From Oscillatoria princeps RMCB-10 (GTDB lineage: Bacteria > Cyanobacteriota > Cyanobacteriia > Cyanobacteriales > Oscillatoriaceae), in assembly GCA_019359235.1 (NCBI GenBank), contig JAHHHT010000004.1:62001-126000 (forward strand): a DNA stretch of 64,000 bases, in the 5' to 3' direction. Shown piece by piece: positions 39,086 through 48,107 of this stretch. Each line of letters opens with the position of its first letter. Within the stretch, counting starts at the first letter, position 1. Below the pieces are notes generated by a model. The model did no database searches. It saw nothing but the letters and a program-made list of their open reading frames with translations, and was not told the DNA's origin. The position numbers were made by a program, and so were the translations under genes.

Positions 39086-39315
39086 GCTTGAAGTTTTCAG
39101 TTACGAGCGCTATTCTTGTAGGTTGGGTTGATGCAACGAAACCTAACACCCACCCATTCCCTAATTAACTATAGCATAGCGGCCTTCCAACCGTCAACCG
39201 CACCCAACTCCCCCAGCTCCTGCTTTTCACCGAAATTAACCTCCACCAAACCCTCCACCCCCTCTGCATCGACGCCAGCTTTTTTCACAGAACCCGATAA
39301 ACCCCCCGCCGGCAT

Positions 39316-39623
39316 CTACGGTTCGACAAGCTCAACGGCTGCCGATGGAAACTCAATCGAACGGTTGCCTATTTTTCCAAAATCTAGCTGAACTGCGGCA
39401 TGACTGCATCGATATTTTACAAATTTTAACACTTCCTCCAACAGCACTCGCACAATGTCCGCTTTCTTGCGACCCAACCGCATGGCCAACAGGAACAGCT
39501 TCCTGTGCTGGGACTCTGACAGGTCAGTGGCAAACCGCACCGCACGGTGCCTTTCTTGTCAGAAATCTCCAGTGTGTCCGTCCAACTTAACTCCTCGGTG
39601 GTTTCAGCGGTCTGTTGTAACAC
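39316..39623 (-). pseudogene. Ribbon-helix-helix-type gene broken by a 5-bp duplication
   Basis: The upper part encodes ELSWTDTLEISDKKGTVR and the lower part, in another frame, RFATDLSESQHRKLFLLAM, RLGRKKADIVRVLLEEVL. Joining them requires removal of one copy of the tandem CGCAC at 39536-39545. The DIVRVLLEEVL helix and length fit small ribbon-helix-helix DNA-binding proteins. The second part could still be translated from a GTG at 39540 (74 residues). Confidence 0.55.
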
Positions 39624-40119
39624 CGGCGCGGCGTCGGAAAATGACCTGGCGTTAGCTGGATCTCACCACAAACAAACCCCACCACCGGCGCATCGTGCCG
39701 GCTTTTGCAGATTCTAGAACTACAGAGCCACAATTTCTTCAAACAGCCGCTCCCACTCCCCCACCGGCTCCTTTGGGAGTTGCCCAGATATCTTGACAGC
39801 CGCTTAATCAGAGCCTTTATATTTCAAGCTCTGACGAACAAAAGCGAGGTGCGCGGGATGATTCTACCTTCAGATAGAGGTGTGGCGAAGGCTTTCTCGG
39901 CCACCAACCGGCACTCCGCCGTGCCGAGTTGGGGACTGGGCATCACGCAAAAGGGCATCATCGCATTGGAGATTTTGGATGCCCGAATGCAAGGATTCAG
40001 GATCGGGGATTGAATGTTTTGCTCAATGCCTCATGCGCCATGCGCGATGCGCCATGCCCAAAAACCTATGTGGGGGTGGCTCAGCCGGACAGGGATAAAC
40101 ACAACCAGCAGCATCTGGT
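39624..40119. other. Gap with decayed coding traces
   Basis: On the minus strand around 39720-39800 a short frame reads VKISGQLPKEPVGEWERLFE, protein-like and ending at a stop, but it is interrupted just upstream. I take this as a remnant of a gene that cannot be named. The rest is GGGCATCGG-type low-complexity sequence. Confidence 0.3.
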
Positions 40120-40460
40120 GCTCAGAGTGTGCCGGTGTTCCGAGGGTGCCGGTGCGACGGGAGGGTGCCGGTGTGCCAAGAGTGCCGGTGGCATGTGCCG
40201 GTGTTCGGAGGGTGCCGGTGTGCCAAGGGTGCCAGTGTTCTGAGAGTGCCGGTGTTCTGAGAGTGCCGGTGTTCTGAGAGTGCCGGTGTTCTGAGAGTGT
40301 CGGTGTTCGGAGAGTGCCGGTGTGCCCAAGGCGTGCCGGTGTGGGGTGGGTGCCGGTGTGCCAAAGGTGCCGGTGTGCCAAGGGTGCCGGTCTTCGGAGG
40401 GTGCCGGTGCTCGGAGGTGCCGGTGCGGGGGGGATGCCGGTGCGGTTCAGCATTCAAGCA
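40120..40460. repeat. Degenerate GCCGGTG tandem array
   Basis: About twenty GCCGGTG motifs spaced mostly 17-18 bases apart, with units such as GTGCCGGTGTTCTGAGA repeated in tandem near 40230-40310. Some frames are open by chance on both strands. Confidence 0.8.
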
Positions 40461-40466
40461 AGGGAA

Positions 40467-40745
40467 CTCCATCATCCGAGCTCCTATCTCGGACATCCGA
40501 GCTCAGAGCTCCATCAGTCGAGCTCAGAGCTCCATCGTTCGAGCTCAGAGCTCCATCAGTCGAGCTCAGAGCTCCATCGTTCGAGTTCAGAGCTCCATCA
40601 TTCGAGTTCAGAGCTCCATCATTCGAGTTCAGAGCTCCATCATTCGAGTTCAGAGCTCCATCAGTCGAGCTCGGAGCTCCATCATCCGAGCTTGGAACTC
40701 CATCAGTCGAGTTCGGAGTTCCATCATCCGAACTCCTATCTCGGA
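40467..40745. repeat. Second 21-bp tandem array
   Basis: Units of the CTCCATCAGTCGAGCTCAGAG type start at 40509 and every 21 bases to 40719 (11 units). They are preceded by the same ATTCAAGCAAGG / CTATCTCGGACATCCGAGCTC lead-in as the array at 37112 and closed by a CTATCTCGGACA block. Confidence 0.85.
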
Positions 40746-40786
40746 CAGGTTGCCCTCACCCCATCCGCACCAACTCAAACTCATAT

Positions 40787-40947
40787 TATAGCAGTATGCA
40801 CTTAGGTTAGGACATGGGCATCATCGCATTGGGCATCATCGCATTGGGCATCACGCAAAAGCTGTGAGTCTTCCCCATTTCTGGGGCCATGCGCCATAGG
40901 CCATGCGCCATGCCATTAATGTCCTAACCAATATGACTACTGCTATA
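40787..40947. repeat. TATAGC inverted-repeat element, copy F
   Basis: Ends are TATAGCAGTATGCACTTAGG and CCAATATGACTACTGCTATA. The core has three GGGCATCATCGCATT units and GCGCCATRGGCCATGCGCC. It lies 4 bases from the 3' end of vapC. Confidence 0.7.
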
Positions 40948-40950
40948 ATT

Positions 40951-41358
40951 TCAATCACTGTTAGGTCGAAAGCGCAAGCAATTAAACCGGCGCACCCTTT
41001 GAATTGTTTCAAAATCGCGGTCGTTATGAACTAGAGTAAGCTGGTGCTCTATCGCGAGTTCTGCAATGCAGCAGTCGATACTACTTCTGACAGTTAACCC
41101 CTGCCGTTGCAAATCGTAGTAAATTCGGGCAGCAGCCACCCAAGTATCGGCAGTTGGCTCGATGTAGTCTTGTTCTTGGAGATAAGTTTGTAAGAGTGCC
41201 CACTCGCCTTCATCTCGGCAGCCTTGCAAAAGTTCCATCTGAGTGAATCGAGTCAGAAAAATGGGTTCATCGTTGATGAGTGCTTCGAGGGATTGGCGGA
41301 CTGCACCTGTCCTGTCGCGGAAAACATCAATCCAAACTGAGGTGTCAATCAGAAACAT
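40951..41358 (-). CDS. vapC: PIN-domain ribonuclease toxin, VapC family
   Basis: The toxin of a type II toxin-antitoxin pair, expected to cut RNA when released from its antitoxin. The 135-residue protein has the PIN acidic residues: Asp5 in FLIDTSVWID, Glu42 in QMELLQG, Asp95 in SSIDCCIAE, and the HNDRDFE block near 111-117. Its start overlaps the end of the antitoxin gene by 14 bases, so the two are translated together from one message, antitoxin first. Confidence 0.9.
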   Translation of the reverse strand: MFLIDTSVWIDVFRDRTGAVRQSLEALINDEPIFLTRFTQMELLQGCRDEGEWALLQTYLQEQDYIEPTADTWVAAARIYYDLQRQGLTVRSSIDCCIAELAIEHQLTLVHNDRDFETIQRVRRFNCLRFRPNSD

Positions 41359-41557
41359 TTCGGTTGGCCCGCAAAGCTTTGTAGTCGTAATCAGGCGAAA
41401 ATTGAATTTGTCCGCTTAACTCCAAGAGGTTCCGCTTTTTGCGGGTGCGGATTAGTTCTTGCAAAGCAAATTCAATCAATTCTTTTTCTGTTTTGAAGTT
41501 GGTTAGCCGCAAGGCTTCTTTAACCAATTCTTCGTTAAGTTCAAGGTTGGCTGTCAT
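41345..41557 (-). CDS. vapB: VapB-type antitoxin
   Basis: A 70-residue antitoxin partner of the PIN toxin. It has the short beta strand plus two helices of VapB-like proteins (ANLELNEELVKEALRLTNF, KTEKELIEFALQELI) for DNA binding, and a toxin-wrapping tail (SGQIQFSPDYDYKALR). It is the upstream gene of the pair and would repress the shared promoter. Confidence 0.85.
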   Translation of the reverse strand: MTANLELNEELVKEALRLTNFKTEKELIEFALQELIRTRKKRNLLELSGQIQFSPDYDYKALRANRNVSD

Positions 41558-42069
41558 GGCTAATGGTTAATTTCATTCTCTAATGAATTCTCGCATGGGG
41601 AGCTGCCCTCTAACCCCTCGGCACCGACTCCGCAGGAGATAGGCACACTCCGCAAAAATCGGGGCAACCACGGGGGGATTGCCCCGTGGACTGGGACAAA
41701 CAGTTCACCCTCATCTTGTACGAAAACCCCATACCCCTGGCCATTCAGAGGGGGAGGATGCCGGTGTGACGAGGGTGCCAGTGGGACGGGAGGGTGCCGG
41801 TGGGACGGGAGGGTGCCGGTGCGGTTAAGCATTCTAGCAAGGGAGTTCCATCGTTTGATATCCTATCTCGGAGAGGCAGGCTCCTACCTGGCGCTGGAGG
41901 TAGGAGCTCCATCCTGGACAGTCAGTTTAGGACAAGGTATATTGCTTGCACTTCCGGACATTGGGACAGGCAAGATGCCTGGACTACGAAATATATCCGT
42001 AGGCTGCGTTCAACCTGCCCTCAATGTCTAATGTCCTAATCAATGTGGCTAATGCTATAGAGACGCGAC
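41558..42069. other. Gap with a third copy of the array lead-in
   Basis: No gene. GCCGGTG motifs (41759-41822) and the ATTCTAGCAAGG / CTATCTCGG block (about 41829-41873) match the lead-ins of the 21-bp arrays, but here the array itself is absent. A single TATAGC-family end (CAATGTGGCTAATGCTATA) closes at 42059. Confidence 0.5.
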
Positions 42070-42255
42070 ATGTCGTTTTTCTACAAGTGGAGCAAGTGTG
42101 CCCCACCGGCACCCCCAGCAGCCGGTTTCAGCTATCAAAATAACCTGCCACTCCCACCCCCCCCTGCAGGGGAAACCCCCGCACCGGCACCGGCTGTCCC
42201 AGATTCCGGGGAGGAAGCGCCCTGTTGGGCCCGCAATAGAGCCGGTGGGCATTGA
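42070..42255 (+). CDS. Small Pro-rich frame within a dispersed repeat, copy 2
   Basis: A 61-codon frame with the same first ~25 codons as the frame at 37348 (MSFFYKWSKCAPPAPPAAG) and a different proline-rich end. Both copies end near CGCAATAGAGCCGGTGGG. Doubtful as a gene for the same reasons. Confidence 0.3.
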   Translation: MSFFYKWSKCAPPAPPAAGFSYQNNLPLPPPPAGETPAPAPAVPDSGEEAPCWARNRAGGH

Positions 42256-42431
42256 AATGTTGCTCCGGGGCGGCGCGTGCGTCTGCGGTAATCTGTTTAG
42301 AAGCTGCGGACACCCCTTCCCTTCTAGGGAAAGGGGTTAGGGGGTTAGGTTTATTATGGGAAATTAACATGACTGGATATCAGAAAAAAGTTTTAGTATT
42401 TATATAGTCATAGCGGGAGAGATGTAAAATA

Positions 42432-43469
42432 ATGAATCGATTGCAAGACAGTCGCTTTTGGACGCGCCGGCAAGCTATTTGGTTAATTGCCGGTGCGGTG
42501 GGTGGGGGCGCTCTCCACGCCTGTACAAACCGGACGCAAAACTCTGAAGCTGGCACGGTTTCGGCTTCTCTGGGGATTGTCACTTGGGTGGGGCTGACGC
42601 CACTGCACATTGCTGGGGAAAAAGGCTTTTTCAAAGAGCTGGGTCTGAATTTGGATGTTAAGGAGTTCAGCGCTAATTCAGATTCTAATGCGGCTTTTCT
42701 CGCCGGACGCCTGCAAGGAGTTGCGCCGGTGACGTCAGAGGCGGTTGTGCTGGCGGCGAATGGGGCGAATTTTCGAGCCGTTCTGGTTGAAGATATTTCC
42801 CTGGGCGCTGATGGCATTTTAGCGCGGAACAGTCTGGCTGGAGTTAAAGATTTCAAAGGCAAGCGGATTGCGCTAGAAAAAGGGAGTGTCAGCCACTTTT
42901 TCTTGCTGCAGGTTCTCAAAGAAGCCGGTTTGAGCGAAAAGGATGTCACCCTTGTTTCTATGCTCCCAGAGGCGGCGGCGGCGGCTTATCAAACCGGCAA
43001 GGTAGAGATTGCGGTGACTTACTCGCCTTTCATGGAGGGGGCGAATGCCGCTCAGAAAGATGGCAGAATTATCTATGATTCTTCCAAGATGCCGGGTGCG
43101 ATTAGTGACCTTTATGTTTTTGAGACGAAGTTTATCGAAAAGCACCCTCAGGCGGTGGAAGCGTTTGTGCGGGGGATTTTTAAGGCTTTGGATTTCTTGA
43201 AGACAAACCGGCAGGAGGCTGTGGCGATTGCGGCGAAACGCCTGAATGTTGCGCCGGCTGAGTTGGAGGCGAATTTAAAGGGTTTGAAGTTGCCCGACTT
43301 GCAGACCAACTTAGACATGCTGGCGAACCCGCAAAGCGAGCTGTATTTGGGCAAAAGGATGAAGGATATGGCAGAATTTTTGAAGGGGCAAAACCAAATC
43401 CAGCAAATTCCCGACCTCTCGCAACTGCTGGAGCCTAAGTTTGTGAGAGCTATCCAGTCAGGTGCGTGA
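42432..43469 (+). CDS. NitT/TauT-type ABC substrate-binding lipoprotein
   Basis: Binds a small organic or sulfonate/nitrate-like solute outside the membrane and hands it to a permease; the ligand is not evident. The 345-residue protein has a twin-arginine-like start (TRRQAIWLIAG, Arg12-Arg13) and a lipobox-like LHAC (Cys31), so it is probably a lipoprotein. The rest is an NMT1/SsuA-type fold: GIVTWVGLTPLHIAGEKGFF, FLAGRLQGVAPVTSEAV, DFKGKRIALEKGS, and LPEAAAAAYQTGKVEIAVTYSP. Matching permease and ATPase genes are 8-9 kb downstream (51146, 52259). Confidence 0.85.
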   Translation: MNRLQDSRFWTRRQAIWLIAGAVGGGALHACTNRTQNSEAGTVSASLGIVTWVGLTPLHIAGEKGFFKELGLNLDVKEFSANSDSNAAFLAGRLQGVAPVTSEAVVLAANGANFRAVLVEDISLGADGILARNSLAGVKDFKGKRIALEKGSVSHFFLLQVLKEAGLSEKDVTLVSMLPEAAAAAYQTGKVEIAVTYSPFMEGANAAQKDGRIIYDSSKMPGAISDLYVFETKFIEKHPQAVEAFVRGIFKALDFLKTNRQEAVAIAAKRLNVAPAELEANLKGLKLPDLQTNLDMLANPQSELYLGKRMKDMAEFLKGQNQIQQIPDLSQLLEPKFVRAIQSGA

Positions 43470-43480
43470 CGTATCACTTA

Positions 43481-43513
43481 GAAACCGGGTTTCTCCCAGA
43501 AACCCGGTTTCTG
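43481..43513. repeat. GAAACCCGGTTTCT palindrome pair
   Basis: AGAAACCGGGTTTCT and AGAAACCCGGTTTCT, 3 bases apart, right after the binding-protein stop. The same pair is at 47262-47294 and 53101-53133. It may serve as a bidirectional terminator or mRNA end. Confidence 0.7.
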
Positions 43514-43525
43514 GTTTCGGGCTTA

Positions 43526-44215
43526 TCAAACCTGACTCTGACTCTGCAAAATTTCTCGGATTCGCGCCCGAAATGCGCGGACAGCGGCTCTCTGACCGGC
43601 AGTTTTACTTTGCTCGATGAAACCGGCAACTTCTGCCAGGGGTAAAAAGGGAAAAGCGAGACTTTGCTCGGCGGGCTGATAGTTTCCCTCGACAAGCCGG
43701 TAAACTTCCAGGGTTTGATTGCGATATCTCCAGAGTTCAGGTACGCCAAGGGAGGCATAAATGGTGAACTTGTTCAGAGAGGAGCTGGTGTAGTCTGACT
43801 CCACTGCTAAGTCGGGCGCGGGATCTTCCGAAAGGTTGATTTTTCGCCCTCGAACCCGGGCTTCATTCTGGATGTAGAAGCAGGTGTCCGGCTCTACAAA
43901 ACTGGTTAAGTCTTCCCGCTTCAGGCTGAGGGCACCGAGGCTTCTGAGCTCGATACCCAGTTCGTCTACTAGGACTTCAACAAAGTTTTCTATCAGCCGT
44001 TTGGGTTCTTCATGTTCTTCGAGTGGCATCCTGATTTCTAACACTCCTTGGTCGTAAGCAAATCTACAGGTTCTGTCTTCTCCGATGTCTGCCAGCAATG
44101 CCTTAAAGGTTGGCCAGCTGACACCCTTTAAAACGACTCTGCCTTCGGAGCCAACTTGCGGCTCAGCCAGCTTCGGTGTTGCAGTAACCATCTCAACTGC
44201 CATTGGTAGCTCCAT
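43526..44215 (-). CDS. Uma2-family (DUF820) PD-(D/E)XK nuclease-like protein
   Basis: Uma2-family proteins are abundant in cyanobacteria and have a restriction-enzyme-like fold; their role is not settled. The 229-residue product shows the N-terminal VSWPTFKALLADIGE and EIRMPLEEHE blocks, the nuclease-like APDLAVESDYTS (acidic pair) and a following KFTIYASLGVPELWRY. Length fits the family (about 190-230). The ATG at 44215 is used; an in-frame ATG four codons on is possible. It is opposite in strand to its neighbours. Confidence 0.85.
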   Translation of the reverse strand: MELPMAVEMVTATPKLAEPQVGSEGRVVLKGVSWPTFKALLADIGEDRTCRFAYDQGVLEIRMPLEEHEEPKRLIENFVEVLVDELGIELRSLGALSLKREDLTSFVEPDTCFYIQNEARVRGRKINLSEDPAPDLAVESDYTSSSLNKFTIYASLGVPELWRYRNQTLEVYRLVEGNYQPAEQSLAFPFLPLAEVAGFIEQSKTAGQRAAVRAFRARIREILQSQSQV

Positions 44216-44234
44216 TGATTGCGGTTGCTCTTGC

Positions 44235-44410
44235 TATTATAACCAAAGTTGCTACCTACAAGTCATTGCATCCAGATCCCCCCAAACGGGGCGGGCACGG
44301 GGGCACCGCCCCTACTTTGGGGGGCTTTGAGAATTCCCCCCCTTTTTAAGGGGGGGCTAGGGGGGGATCTCACCTGACTCACTTGTAACTAGCAACTAGA
44401 TTTATTCTAA
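44235..44410. repeat. TAATATTAA inverted-repeat element, copy 2
   Basis: Left end TATTATAACCAAAGTTGCTA, right end CTTGTAACTAGCAACTAGAT; the core again has CCCCCCAAACGGGG and GGGGGGCTAGGGGGGGATC. Similar to 28397-28582 and 52001-52172. Confidence 0.65.
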
Positions 44411-44966
44411 TTGATGCAGTGCTGATCTGTCAACTGCAGGCTGCCGGTTTTGCACCAGCTGAGATATCCCCTTGTCTCTCCAAGAAAAGGGAGAAAGGGA
44501 CTCGCACCGGCAGCCTGATTTAAATTACAATATCCCCAGACAGGGAAAGGCAATCAAGTAAGAGTTGGGAGCGTACCGAGCGAGTGGTGGTGAGAGCAAA
44601 AGGGGGAAGACTGGATGACAAAAGATCCGAACTGTGCTAGGGCGCTTTGGCCTGACCGAGGTGCCAGAAGCGTTGGGGCGCTATCTATAGAGTGAGGGAA
44701 TTCCTCAAGCCGGTGGGAAAAGATACAGCCGTGAGGTTTATACCAGGCACCCGTTAATTTGTAAAGTGATCTCGGAGACAGACTTGAAATGTTAGATATG
44801 ATAAATTCAGGACAGCTTTGCCGAAGCGATTACCTGGTCTGAAGGGACTTGCTGTCAGGGACGGCTGCGGAGGCTTCTGTCTGCAGTGAAGTTACCTTTT
44901 AACCTCAAAGGTGCGATGAGTCAACCTACCTGTCTGGTATCGTATTCTTAAAGAGAGAAGAGACGT
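44411..44966. other. Long leader region of the fusion gene
   Basis: No gene is convincing over about 550 bases. Short possible pairings (for example GGGCGCTTTGG with the later GGGGCGCTATC region) hint at structured RNA but match no class I know. The sequence AGAGAGAAGAG precedes the next ATG. Confidence 0.35.
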
Positions 44967-47234
44967 ATGTATCGATTTCAGGTCAACGCACACACGAAAA
45001 CGGGAGAATCCATCGGGATTGTCGGTTCGACTCCCGAGTTAGGACTGTGGGACGTAACGAGATGCCTGCCTCTGAGCACGAGTGGCGAGCGCTACCCTTT
45101 ATGGTGGGCGGACATCGAAATAGAGGTGAATCCATCTGGGGAGCCATCCAGCAGCGAAACAATAGAATACAAGTATGTGTTACTGCGTTCAGATGGGAGC
45201 GTGGAATGGGAATCTTCCGGAGCCAACCGCTGGGTGCCGGTGGAATCTGACCGCCAGCAACCCACTATTATTGTGGAGGATGGCTGGTTCAGCCATGTGC
45301 CGCCCTGTCCATTCGGATATTTCGAGAAACCTCCTGTCAATCCGCCCCTAACTCAAGGAGTTCAGGGTCTAAAAATCGCGGTTATCGGCAGTTCCGTAGC
45401 CTTAGGATGCAATGGCTGGCTGTTAAGAGGTTGGGCTTGGAATCTGGAGCAAACGCTGCCTAAAAAATACGGGCACCAACTGGTGAATTTGTCGGAGGTG
45501 GGTGCGAATGTCAGCACAACCATTAAGAGGTTTACGGTGGCGGTTGCGCCAGAAAAACCAGATGTCGTCATCATTGCCCTTTCTTTGGGAAACGAGGGGC
45601 TGGCTCACTGTCCCCCGCACCAGCGACGGGCGGCGCAGCGGCGTTTTGAAAGCGGACTGCAGCAACTGATAAAAATGACCCGGGAATTGGGAGCACTTCC
45701 GATTTTGGGCGGAGTGTACCCCAATGGGGATTACAATTCCGAACACAACTGGCTGCTGCGAGACACGCACAACCGGATGCTGAGGTGGGGCGTTCCCGTG
45801 CTGGATTGGCTTGATGCGGTGGATGACGGTGCGGGGCGCTGGAAAGCCGGCACGTCATCCGACCCCGCTCACCCCAATATGGAAGGTCACCGCCTGATGT
45901 ACCAGGCGATCGACCTTCGCCTCTTCCAGATGACCAGTGACGAATGGGCGAAAGAAAAACAGCTCCCCCGGCGGAAGGAGGGGCGACCAATCTACCGCGA
46001 CAAACAGGGTTTCCAAATCGTTGCCGGTACAGACGAGAAGAGTTTGCGCGTCATCAATCCGTCGAAATATACTTACACGGTCGATCCTGATTGGAAATCC
46101 CTGCAAGCGGCGATTCAGAGCAAAGCGGGATTGATGCCCGGTATCTACATCGCGAAGAATGCCCAGAGCGGAACGCTGCCCTTCTTTTCGGTGCGGGACG
46201 ATGGAACCATTGAAACAAAAGTGGATATTCCCCCTGATGCCGACTTGGAATACAGCCCCGCTTTCAATTTCTTTTCGCCGAAAGTCTCGCAAATTTTGTT
46301 CTACGACGGGTATCTGGGAATCCTGAAGGAAAACGAAGACTTCATTCGGGCGATCAACGAAACGGATCACGAATACAACATCCATCCGATGTGGAAAGAG
46401 GTGCGCAGCGCACTCAAAGCAATGCCCCCTGGTGTTTATGACGATCCGCTGCATCCGGAAGTGCCGTTTCGCACTGTGATAATCGGCAAAGGCGGGCTGG
46501 AAAGTCGAGTGAAAGTGCCGCCCAAATCCTCGGTGCTTTTCAAATACAAGTGCGAACTCTCAGAACTCAGCCGGGTGGCGATTGTACCGCTCGGAGATCG
46601 CTGTGCCGCCCGCATGCTCCTGTATAAAATGGAGTACGATGGGCCGGCTTTTCCTTTCGATCTGACGCGAACCACCAATCTCGGCGATGTTGCAGATATG
46701 ATCGAGAGCAATTTTTATGATATGTGGGACCCCGCTCTGCTGCACTACAGCCATGAGGCGGGAAGGATATACCACGCCAAGTGGACAGGTTTGTCTTTTG
46801 CCCATGAAGTGGAGGAGACAGACGATCCCCGCACCAACATGTTTCCCGTATACGAACGAATGCGCGTCCGTTACACCGCACGCTGGGAAAGGTTTTGGCA
46901 CACGCTGCGGAATGCTGACGAGCTGCTTTTCATTCGCACCGGCATTACCAGTCGCGGCTGTGTCACCGATCTGGTGAGCAAGCTCTCATTTAAATGCCAG
47001 GGGAAAGCATTCCGCGTCTTGCTGATTTCCCCGCAATCTTCCGACGAGTTTTCAGGACTTCCCAACGCGCTGCATTACAACTTGGAGTTCAATCCCGACC
47101 GCATGTACGAGGATTTGGGATACTGGATGCACTGCACGGAGGTGATGCGCGGAATTTTGGAATCGCTGGGGGTGTCGAGCAAAAATCTGTTTTGGTGTCC
47201 GCCCAATCCGCCGAAAGACGACCGCAAAGAGTGA
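44967..47234 (+). CDS. CBM20-like / SGNH hydrolase / repeat / papain-like fusion protein
   Basis: A 755-residue four-part protein. Residues 1-110 resemble a CBM20 starch-binding domain (GIVGSTPELGLWD, IEYKYVLL). Residues 135-325 are SGNH-hydrolase-like: GSS at 141-143 in place of GDSL, GANVST, GNEG (Asn209), and DPAHP (Asp299, His302). About 362-431 and 463-530 are two diverged copies of a ~70-residue unit (PDWKSLQAAIQ..MPGIYI and PMWKEVRSALK..PPGVYD). Residues 534-750 resemble a DUF1796 papain-like domain, starting VAIVPLGDRCAAR (Cys546). There is no signal peptide, so it should act in the cytoplasm. It suggests deacylation or processing of a glycan or glucan-bound substrate, but this is inference. 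RBS AGAGAAGAG. Confidence 0.7.
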   Translation: MYRFQVNAHTKTGESIGIVGSTPELGLWDVTRCLPLSTSGERYPLWWADIEIEVNPSGEPSSSETIEYKYVLLRSDGSVEWESSGANRWVPVESDRQQPTIIVEDGWFSHVPPCPFGYFEKPPVNPPLTQGVQGLKIAVIGSSVALGCNGWLLRGWAWNLEQTLPKKYGHQLVNLSEVGANVSTTIKRFTVAVAPEKPDVVIIALSLGNEGLAHCPPHQRRAAQRRFESGLQQLIKMTRELGALPILGGVYPNGDYNSEHNWLLRDTHNRMLRWGVPVLDWLDAVDDGAGRWKAGTSSDPAHPNMEGHRLMYQAIDLRLFQMTSDEWAKEKQLPRRKEGRPIYRDKQGFQIVAGTDEKSLRVINPSKYTYTVDPDWKSLQAAIQSKAGLMPGIYIAKNAQSGTLPFFSVRDDGTIETKVDIPPDADLEYSPAFNFFSPKVSQILFYDGYLGILKENEDFIRAINETDHEYNIHPMWKEVRSALKAMPPGVYDDPLHPEVPFRTVIIGKGGLESRVKVPPKSSVLFKYKCELSELSRVAIVPLGDRCAARMLLYKMEYDGPAFPFDLTRTTNLGDVADMIESNFYDMWDPALLHYSHEAGRIYHAKWTGLSFAHEVEETDDPRTNMFPVYERMRVRYTARWERFWHTLRNADELLFIRTGITSRGCVTDLVSKLSFKCQGKAFRVLLISPQSSDEFSGLPNALHYNLEFNPDRMYEDLGYWMHCTEVMRGILESLGVSSKNLFWCPPNPPKDDRKE

Positions 47235-47261
47235 GATGCCGGTGGTTGAGCTGTGGGGTGC

Positions 47262-47294
47262 AGAAACCCGGTTTCTTTGAGAAACCGGGTTTCT
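47262..47294. repeat. GAAACCCGGTTTCT palindrome pair
   Basis: Two 15-bp boxes (47262-47276 and 47280-47294), same structure as at 43481, 28 bases after the stop of the fusion gene. Confidence 0.7.
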
Positions 47295-47488
47295 AGTTCA
47301 ACCTCGCCTTGTCAAGCGCGAGGCACGGAGAGAACCGAAAAGATTCCGGTGGCTCATCTGGAATCTGTGCCGGCTGTGTAAAGCCTCGCATGGCGAGCGC
47401 CCTGTGCTACAATCGAGATTAACGGGCGCTACCTTGGGCCAATAATCAGGTGGGGAGCCGCAGCCTGTTAAACTTGAGGAGGAGATAG

Positions 47489-48008
<520 letters not shown>

Positions 48009-48107
48009 AGGTTATTGGTGCGTGCGTTAGAGCGGATGCCGGTGCTGACTTAGGCTGCCGGTTTCTTGCGTCATGGCTTCGCCAACAGTTTTTTGGACTG
48101 AGTGGAT

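Noticed and set aside
41560-41832. 90-codon open frame on the minus strand
   Set aside because: It spans GCCGGTG repeats and stretches of intergenic repeat; no ribosome site or family likeness.
44620-44700. Short frame reading LGRFGLTEVPEALGRYL
   Set aside because: It looks protein-like over only 17 codons and has no start or continuation; too short to call a gene fragment.
44570-44966. Riboswitch or known structured RNA in the leader of the fusion gene
   Set aside because: Some local pairing is possible, but I could match no conserved motif of a known class.
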